From: Zarea fungicola
Taxonomy: Eukaryota > Ascomycota > Sordariomycetes > Hypocreales > Cordycipitaceae
Assembly (NCBI GenBank): GCA_900169235.1
Contig: FWCC01000282.1
Span: 1 to 12,650, forward strand
Direction of reading: 5' to 3'
Length of the DNA: 12,650 nucleotides
Each line of letters opens with the position of its first letter. Positions within the stretch are counted from its first letter, which is position 1. Positions 1 through 7,100 of this stretch are shown here, in pieces. The position numbers and the translations under genes were made by a program. Under the pieces are notes generated by a model. The model was not told the origin of the DNA and ran no database searches. It saw only the letters and a program-made list of their open reading frames with translations.

Positions 1-916
1 CCTTTCCGAGCCTACACTAGTCGGAACTACGCGGCACAAAATGCTTAATATCTTCAACCTTCTCTCTAATTCTGAAAAAAAAAAAAAAAAAGTCTTTTGC
101 GTGAGTATAATGGAGGGTAGTACCACGACTGTTGGCTCTACGCTTTAGTGGACTCCCTGCCTACGGCCGCTTCGCCGCCTATTCGACCAAGATTCGATTC
201 GCGCAAAACGGCTGATCGCTTACGAGAAGCGAGCTGTTTCTCCCACAATTTTTCAGAAGAGCATCAAGTTTTCCTAAAGACAGGGTCTCCATATTTATCG
301 AAACTGGGTTACATGATGCGAAAACTGATGCGGTAGCTGGGAGAATGACAACGGCATATGGTCGGTCCACTCGGCCACCCCGTGCCAGATACATCTATGC
401 TGACAACCGGCCCCCCAGATCCTAACGACCTTCTACGGTGACGAGATTGGATCGACTATCGCCATACCGCAGCCATATACAGACCAAGGTCACCGAAGTT
501 CTGGCGTATTTTTCTTTTCTACACCCCATTTGCCAGGATAGTGAGTAATATATCAGAGCAAATATTTGCTGTAACAATGACTCAGCTTCTAAGTTACCGT
601 GAGTCTGCATCCATTCTGTTTCGAGCCTAAACCTTAAAGTCTTGGTGTTGAAGTATTACTATTAACTATGAGCATCTAAAAGAATTGGGGGTTTGTTTTT
701 GTTGGTACCATTTCTTGAGGGTTATGGAAGTGTGTAGACAATGTATGAGTGGTAAACTGTAAACACGGTTTAGTTCTCATGCTTATCATAATCCTTGAAT
801 GCCCCGGTAGAATCGCGTTAAGAATATGAAAAAAATGAGAGGAATTTGCCCATTATTGGCGGGATTACAGGAGTCAAAAGTTACCCATATGCCAGATAAA
901 ACAGCCCCTTCCTTTT
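1..916. other. No gene recognised at left edge
   Basis: Only short ORFs of about 60-70 codons without recognisable motifs occur here on either strand, and none shows a convincing start, splice pattern or family signature. The stretch lies downstream of the methyltransferase stop codon at 917-919 and probably holds its 3' UTR plus intergenic DNA. A 15-codon open frame at 1-48 ending in TAA could be the tail of a gene lying to the left, but it is too short to call. Confidence 0.5.
75..91. repeat. A17 homopolymer
   Basis: An uninterrupted run of 17 A residues in intergenic DNA. Such runs are common in fungal intergenic regions and are prone to length errors in assemblies. No target-site duplication or other sign of a retroposed poly(A) tail was seen beside it. 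Confidence 0.95.
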
Positions 917-2551
917 TTAGTCAAAGTTGTCACCGTCATCGACGGCTTCGTCAGCCGCCGCAGGTTTTTGCGCATACCAGAAATAATAGTTGAAGTATCT
1001 GTGGACATGGGGCTCATCTAGAGCCCGTCGGGCCAGTGCCAGTCTCACCTGCGCTTCCTGCTCCGACATGCCCAGCGCCTGAAACGGCCGCACAGCCAGG
1101 GTCGAGATGAAATCAGTGACGGCGGTCTTCTGATACAGGCCGACCAATCGCATGGTCTTGTCCTTGGCCCATGTGCCGATGGGTACTTTGATGACGCGGC
1201 AGTGGATATTCTCGAAGCCGGCGGCGAGAAGCATGGGCTCCAGCTCGGCCGGTAGCGACGTGCTGAGGCCGAGCTTGGCGTAGGCTTGGCCGGCGAGCTC
1301 GTACAGGACCTTGAACGGATCATCGTCCTTCATCGTCTTGTCGTCGGAGTAAGGCATGCCCAAAAGCTCCTGAAACTCGATCCATCCGCCAGGCCGCAGG
1401 GCTCTACAAAACCACGAGTAAATATGTGTACAGGCATGTATATATACGCCGCAGGCAACTCTTGAAAGCAAAAAGACTAGTTTTGAACTTACGCATATGC
1501 ATTCTCCATAACAAGAGGAACGTTTTTGAGAATCATGGCCATGTAGCGGAAGTGGGCGAGGTCAACATTTTCGAGCAGCCAATCCTTTTCGCAATCGTCG
1601 ACAATGAACTCCACATTTGGCGGAACCCATAGAGGCTGAATAGGCGTCAGATCTATTCCAAGCACCGATGCGCTAGGATAAGCGTCGCCAACTGATAACC
1701 AAAGAAAAAAAAATTAGCAAGAAGTCAATGAAAGGCACAGAATGGCAGTAGCATAGTAACCTTCAATGGCCCAAATTCCTAACATTTGAGTTAGTTAAAC
1801 AAAATTATATCTGCAGGTAAGGGTGGTCCAAGGAAAAAGACGCACCTGTGCCAGTCCCAATATCGACAATTTTCTGTGGGTTTTTGTCCGTGGGTGAGAA
1901 GAAGAGCTCTCCATTTGTGACTTCCATCAGCATGACATGCTTCATGTCCTCTCTCGTCTGCTCCTGGTCGTCGTTGGGAATGGGATAGCGGCTGTTTTTA
2001 AACGACTGGTAGCGGCGTCCGCGCTCATAGGTGTGTGCGTACACGCTGGATGTGACGCTCACCAGATCCGAGTCGACGTCATTCGCGATAAACTCGTCGT
2101 CACTCACCTCCTCGCTGCCGGCGGGCTCAATAGGTGGCGCCTCAGCCATCCACGCCTGCGTTGCCGAGGGGGAGGACTCTCTTTGAAACCCTTGCTGGGT
2201 CGTGGTCCAGCCCGGCGCTACTGCTGCTGTTGCTCCTAGCGCTGCCTCTGTTTGTTGGAATTGCGCCGCCTCCGCTAGGCCCGGCTCAGGGACTGGTGAT
2301 GGCGACGGCTCTTTATTGATTGCTTGGTCCAGCCATACTGGCGTCAGTGGCGATGGTGACGGCGGCGCCGCTACATGAGCCGGGGCCGCAGGATATGGTG
2401 TCGTCGCTGCATCTTCTTCACAGATGACGTCTCTAGCCGCAGCCGGCCTAGCCGCGGAATGGTCAGCAGCACCGTCGGCGGCTGCCTCACTCTGTTTGTT
2501 GTCGTCGATTGGAGAACGGCCTGCCCCCGACGGTTGCTCATGCAATGCCAT
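917..2551 (-). CDS. LaeA-like SAM-dependent methyltransferase, four exons, 469 aa
   Basis: Spliced exons on the minus strand are 2551-1846, 1778-1761, 1691-1493 and 1403-917; together 1410 nt, an intact frame of 469 codons plus TAA. The three introns (67, 69 and 89 nt) have GT...AG ends. Residues 1-165 are Ala/Pro/Ser-rich and acidic, likely disordered. The catalytic part begins with the fungal-type YERGRRYQSF (about 175-184) and YPIPNDDQEQ (189-198). Then come SAM-binding motif I VDIGTGTG (229-236) with IWAIE, the acidic loop of motif II (GIDLTPIQP), a DLAHFR segment, and LRPGGW (310-315) before strand 5. This matches Methyltransf_23/LaeA-like enzymes of moulds, some of which regulate secondary metabolism; substrate unknown. 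The ATG at 2551 was chosen for its context (ATCATGG); an upstream in-frame ATG at 2776 would read through a lysine-coding A-rich tract. No biosynthetic cluster genes lie nearby. Confidence 0.88.
1404..1492 (-). other. Methyltransferase intron 3
   Basis: Donor GTAAGT and acceptor TAG on the minus strand, 89 nt. Splicing joins ENAYA to ALRPGGWIEFQ, restoring the expected motif order of the family. Without removal of this intron the C-terminal half stands as a separate ORF starting inside the intron. Confidence 0.88.
1692..1760 (-). other. Methyltransferase intron 2
   Basis: Donor GTTACT (weak) and acceptor CAG, 69 nt with a T-rich 3' part. Removal joins IWAIE to VGDAYPSASVLGIDL, the expected continuation after SAM motif I. 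Confidence 0.82.
1779..1845 (-). other. Methyltransferase intron 1
   Basis: Donor GTGCGT and acceptor TAG, 67 nt, with a branch-point-like TAACTAAC about 20 nt before the acceptor. It interrupts the codon for the last glycine of SAM motif I (GTGTG). With intron 2 it defines an 18-nt microexon at 1761-1778. Confidence 0.85.
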
Positions 2552-4619
2552 GATGGACAGGCTTAGCCTATGGAGATCGCTCTCTCTGTACCAGGGTTTC
2601 AAATGGCGAACAGTTCTTTTTTGTTTTTGTTTTTTTTTTTTTGGCTGGCCTGTCCAAATCGTCTGAAACGAAGTCCAACAAGGCAGATCGCACTTCTTGT
2701 CAAAACTTGACGCTATGCCCGCACGGGAAATAAAAGAGAGGCCGGGGAGCATGAAACCACAGACGAATCCGGGCAAGCAAACTTCCAGTTACTAGGAAGG
2801 TGGTCGCACCGCGGAAGAGAAATTGTACATAGGGGAGGGCAGCTCGGAATCTAGGGGAAGGGAGGCAAATGAGAAAAGCCTTGGTGGGGTAAAACATTCG
2901 GTGTAGAGCGAGCGAGGACAGGAGGCCATGTTTTCCCTTCTAGTCTATGTCCCTCATCATTGATTACACTACGCCTCATCTTTCTTGTTTTGTTTTTCTT
3001 TGTTGGATTTTTACCCCTGTCCAACATGGCAGAGCTAGGGCATGCGGCGAGGCTTGTTTTAGGACAGCAAACATCTTGGCTTTGATGGCTGAAAAAAATA
3101 CTACAGGTCACTTTGCTGCCCCTCATATTTAGACATTCCTAGTGCATGGCTAGTGCTTGTCAGTCTCCAGCACATGGCGGCGGCCAAGAAACCAGCGGGA
3201 AGCCAGATACATAGACAACCTAGCCAACAGGGCCCCATTGCCCTGCATCACCTTATAAGATATAGAGAAACAGAGCGGCGGCGCAAATTATCAACAGTTT
3301 TGACAGCTCGGGACACTTATATGCTTGCCAACTTACATAACGGCCACCTTCTCCTCCAGTTCAAACTAGAGTCGTAGGATGGGTAGGCTCATGGTTATGC
3401 TGGATATTAATCAAATCTGAGAGAGTTACTTGTAAAGGACTAATAGGTCCAAAGTCCAGAGCAATTTTTATCCTCAGCAGGAGCCTTGGGCAGTTCCGCG
3501 AGACCCTGACATGTCATCACCCATTACAACCAACCACGCCAGGCCACCCATGGATGGCCCGCCTCTTCGAGCGGGAACGTTGTTTTGGACCTTGTTGTAG
3601 TTGCAATCATTGGAAATGTGGCTCCCAACAACAATGGCTAGCCAGGACTTAGCTATAATAACTAGGCTGTATACTGGCCCGATTATGCCTTTTTAAGCTG
3701 TGGACCGCGCTAGTTTATTCCCGTTCGACAACTCTGACAGGTTGTCAATGAGAATAGCAAATTGGACGTTTGAGGACAGCACCGCCACGCAGCCTGGCCC
3801 TTTGTATGTTCTCCGAAAGCTGCCGCGACGGCAATACTGCGAACCCACGAGTTAAGACCCCAGCAAAAGCAAAAAGCAAGCAGACACAGCTAACAGATAT
3901 ATAATATCTCGAAGGCTGGAATCGCCAGTCGAGAGGATAAATCTTGACATGGGTCAGGGAAAACGTCAACTGTACAAGGCTGTTCCATCTGCCCAAAGGG
4001 CGCTGAGGAGACCAACTATGACGAAATAGACTTGGCTTGTGTGGAAGAGCTGGCCAGTATGAGGGAGAAGGTGGCCAGCAGGGGGTGGAGCTAATCAATC
4101 CAGCAAGACCTGCAGAAACTAGCCCACCTCAGGAAGCACCTGATGCCGCACGTGAATGCATATTTGTAGCCAAGAGCAGGGCCAAGACAAAACCACCGAT
4201 TTTGGCGGAGAAAACAATTCCGAGATATACTTATTCCTCCAACTCTGACGTTCCACAGAGCTTGCTCTTTTCAAGTTGGTTAGCAGGCTGCATACAATTT
4301 TCGAATCTGCCACCCGAAACTGGCCCACACTGTAGGGGCCATGTGCAGCAACAACTGGGTCATCGTCCACCTCTTGCGCTGCTTTTCACCGGGCCCTGCT
4401 GTGCTTTTTGATCCTGAATCGTGCATCCTATGCTCTCCTGCTCAATAATTCACCATATCGGACACCGTGTGGCACCCCAAGTCGGCGCAAGGCCCGACAT
4501 GTCTCGACAACTACGTGTTGATACGGTCATCAGCCTCAGGCCACTAAGCAGGCCTATACGGACTCCATCCAATGCGCACCACCAGTGAGCATACATACTA
4601 AGGCACCTCTTAACGCCTC
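2552..4619. other. Methyltransferase upstream region and gene-poor stretch
   Basis: The first 100 nt or so are the likely 5' leader and promoter of the minus-strand methyltransferase, including an A-rich tract (T-rich on plus, 2616-2642, with T13 at 2630-2642). Beyond that, ORFs of 60-125 codons occur on both strands at about 2850-3130, 3150-3380, 3745-4100 and 4037-4411. None carries a motif, signal peptide or splice structure I recognise, so none is called. No transposon termini or tandem repeats were seen by eye. Confidence 0.5.
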
Positions 4620-4865
4620 ATGAAGACACACTCAAGGGCGATGCTGCTCCAGCGCTTTGCGGACCTGGCAGACAAAAATGGGCTAGAGTCATATCTCGAG
4701 GCCACAGTAGCTGGATACCCTCTTTACAAGAAGGTTGGGTTTGAAGTAGTAGAGCTTGCCGCAGTAGACCTCGTCAAATGGGGTGACCCAGTGCATAAAC
4801 CATACCTTATGGTGCGAAAGCCAAGACAACGGGCAACTGACGAAACAATGGACAAGGTGCCCTGA
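4620..4865 (+). pseudogene. C-terminal fragment of a GNAT N-acetyltransferase
   Basis: The 81-codon frame reads as the second half of a fungal acyl-CoA N-acyltransferase of the GNAT superfamily. It has helix-3-like LLQRFADLADKNGLESYLEAT (residues about 9-29), the AGYPLYKKVGFEVVE segment (31-45) typical of motif B, and a closing VDLVKWG plus YLMVRKP. Family members are usually near 200-240 aa. Here the N-terminal half is absent and the acetyl-CoA pyrophosphate loop (Q/R-x-x-G-x-G/A) is degraded to THSRAM. In another frame just upstream (about 4604-4639) HLLTPHEDTLKG resembles the LxxLxTHPxxQxKG strand that normally precedes this point, suggesting a frameshift near 4640. Further upstream no GNAT-like sequence was found in any frame. 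It is probably a decayed copy; a short expressed protein is possible but could hardly bind acetyl-CoA. Confidence 0.72.
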
Positions 4866-5299
4866 TAGCCTTCATATGCCGCTTGCATTTGAGGAAATAA
4901 ATATACGGGTTCTATATTGCCGAGTTGGCAATATTCTATTTTTGCATCCCTTCACACGATAGGTAGATTGCATCCGCAAGGCGCTAACATTCTCTGTCCA
5001 TCTCGTCTTCCCGTGCCTGCACAGCAAGTGACGCGAATAAAGCCGTGACCTCGTATCTGTGGTAAGACCAGCATTATGTGATCTGCGGCTGAACGGACGG
5101 TGCACAAATAGCTACAAGCAAAAGGAAATATGGGGCATTTAGCCCATACCAGTAAATGGGGCATAACTAGTGGAATTAGATACACTATCCTAAATGTTCA
5201 AGACATAAGTACTGTTGTACCCCCGGGCCCCGTGAGCAGCTCATTTCCCCAAACTTATCGAAAGTACTGTTATAAAATCTCAATATATACACAATAATC
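4866..5299. other. Intergenic stretch between GNAT relic and small secreted ORF
   Basis: No coding signature on the plus strand. Overlapping minus-strand ORFs of 77 codons lack recognisable motifs. The right end holds the TATA box and leader of the possible small secreted gene. Confidence 0.5.
5271..5277 (+). promoter_or_regulatory. TATA box (TATAAAA)
   Basis: TATAAAA lies 29 nt before the ATG at 5300, and an A/T-rich leader with an A at -3 precedes that ATG. The spacing implies a very short 5' leader, so transcription might instead start a little downstream and use a later ATG. Confidence 0.45.
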
Positions 5300-5589
5300 A
5301 TGAGGTTTCTAGTTGCATCATTTCTTGCCTACTTTCTTTTTCATGCACTTGCTTCACCAGTTCACTGTAAGCCTAACATCTTTGTAAACCCCAAGGCTCT
5401 GCTAATACCTAAGAAGATGCCGGCAAAGTAAACGGACACATGGACGCAAAATTGGAAATGCAGCTCAGCGATAGCGGTGGTGGTAGTTTTCACAGAGGAC
5501 AAAGTGAAATCAAATCCACTTTTGAGTTTGCCTGTTTGTCTGTTTATTTGTGTATTAACGTCTGCTTGCGACCTAGGGTCAGGCCTTAG
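5300..5589 (+). CDS. Possible small secreted protein, two exons, 79 aa
   Basis: The ATG at 5300 opens a classic signal peptide: MRFLVASFLAYFLFHALASP, with a basic n-region, a hydrophobic core and an Ala-x-Ala-like site near residue 18. Unspliced, the frame stops at 5431 after 43 codons. A consensus donor GTAAGC at 5367, a branch-like GCTAATA at 5400-5406 and an acceptor AAG ending at 5416 define a 50-nt intron. Its removal gives exons 5300-5366 and 5417-5589, 240 nt in frame, 79 codons plus TAG. The mature part is polar (KVNGHMDAKLEMQLSDSGGG) and then a Cys/Val-rich tail. No family recognised; small secreted proteins of fungi often lack relatives. The AG three bases earlier would give an immediate stop, so the splice choice is inferential. 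It could be a chance ORF. Confidence 0.42.
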
Positions 5590-6896
5590 GAAGCGCATTG
5601 TATTGTATCATCTTAGCGACAAATGCCCTCCTTTTTGTGGCCGGTAATGATACCAAATGAAATTCGTGATATTTGATGCTGTGAGCCGCTTTAAATCTAA
5701 GAGATAACATGCAGCGCGGGCGTGCTGCTTGTTACTCTCCATCGCCCAGAGAAAAGCTACGACGGGGATTGGCCAAATCGCCCCTCGAAAGCTGCACATC
5801 AACTGTTCTCTCAAACGTTTCACCCTAACTTATTAGCCGATCGATTTAGAAGCCACGTACTGTGTATCGATTTACACTAGACACGATATTCCGTTCATTC
5901 TGGTATCTCAGTTAAATGATTCATTCACCAAGTCAAACCTTTCAGAGCTGGAGCTGAATCACATTTGAGTTCCGTGCATTAACAAAGGCTCATTCTGTCA
6001 CGGCCAAATACCTCTTTCTTCCACACTCGCGCAGTGAAGACACAGTGCGATAGACCAAGCGCTCCCTTCCTTCCCAAGAGAAAGGATAATAAGCCCCTTG
6101 GCTGAAGACGGAGGCCGAGCGGATGATCTGAAATCTAGAAAATTAATTCTCACACCAGGCAACATCGAGATAAGATGTTAACCACAAGCAGTCTCCAAAG
6201 CAACCACCTCGTTTAGAGAATCAAGAACGCGCCTATATTGCGGCATCTCGTCACGGTGATCGCAACCTTGAAGCACGATACCAGTCCGCATTGATGGCAA
6301 GTAGAGTGTACAAAAGACAGACTGGAAAAGCTTTGCGAATCATACACAAAATAGTGGCAAAGGAAGAAACATATAAAGAAGAAGACAATGTACTACGTCA
6401 ATCCTAGTTCCCAGCGTCAGAACGGAAAGAACGCAGCATGATCTCACAACAGGTACTTCTATGACAGCTCTAATTATGCGAGCATTTAGCGTACCAAACG
6501 CTGTACAGCAAAATCAAGCATTTCTTGCATCATAGTTTACCAACAGCATACCATAGAGTCACTCAATGGAATACAACCCAGCCAATAGCGGTGATACAAC
6601 GCACACATTGCAGCAAGAACCAGAAATTGACCCAGCAGATGACAGCAGTGCTCTTTCATGATGCTACCCTTACGGGCGCAAATCATCCATCACCTCACCG
6701 ATAAGATACAGTGGGGTACAAAAGGTTAGTTGTTTTTTGCCATTTCACACCAATACACACTTTCTAGAAATCTATATCAAGTTAACTTTACAATTTAAAA
6801 AATCTAACTGAATTTCTGGGAATGCCTATATTTTGTATTTTATAGATAGTAAAGAGCGTTGAAGAGCTTTTGCTGCACATAATGCATTGGTTGCCA
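5590..6896. other. Gene-free stretch of about 1.3 kb
   Basis: No convincing coding region on either strand; the only 71-codon ORF (5608-5823, minus) has no recognised motif. The part from about 6730 rightwards is A/T-rich and is the likely 3' UTR and terminator region of the NLR gene on the minus strand. No tRNA or transposon end was identified by eye. Confidence 0.5.
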
Positions 6897-6928
6897 TTAA
6901 AGTTTGCTTAAAACAATTGCTTTCTTAC
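6873..6928 (-). other. Possible alternative 3'-terminal intron
   Basis: GTAAGA at 6928 and CAG ending at 6873 on the minus strand would define a 56-nt intron inside the extension. Splicing would replace the last ten codons (SKKAIVLSKL) by a tail of about 16 residues ending KYKI before a TAG, removing the SKL. The branch point is unclear. It matters as the main structural alternative to the SKL ending. Confidence 0.25.
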
Positions 6929-7100
6929 TAGTAAGAGCGTAGTAAAATAATTTTAGTAATTGTACAATTGTTTCGTGTCCGTTCTTAACTGCCAAAGACA
7001 CTGCCGTCTCGCCATACCGATCTGTTGCGTTGATATCTGCTCCTCCGTTCAGTAGGAGCAATACTACACCCATACTCCCACTTATTGCACCCCCGTGTAG
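6897..7100 (-). other. In-frame readthrough extension ending in SKL (cryptic PTS1)
   Basis: Directly after the TGA at 7103-7101, the same frame continues on the minus strand for 67 sense codons (7100-6900) to TAA at 6899-6897. The first 21 complete the ankyrin repeat broken by the stop (LHGGAISGSMGVVLLLLNGG), with no indel: the repeat still spans exactly 33 codons with TGA standing at the usual proline of T-P-L-H. Next come GADINATDRYG and a further partial repeat, ETAVSLAVKNGHETIVQLL. The last residues are KKAIVLSKL, with Ser-Lys-Leu at the very C-terminus and two lysines just upstream. SKL is the canonical type 1 peroxisomal targeting signal. That the tail is translated is inferred; the open frame, ankyrin character and SKL end are seen directly. 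Confidence 0.55.

Noticed and set aside
1..48. Open frame from the window edge to TAA, possible C-terminus of a gene to the left
   Set aside because: Fifteen codons give no recognisable signature and are expected by chance.
3745..4411. Overlapping ORFs of 117 codons (minus) and 124 codons (plus)
   Set aside because: Neither shows a domain, a signal peptide or fungal-type codon regularity; length alone is not enough in this base composition.
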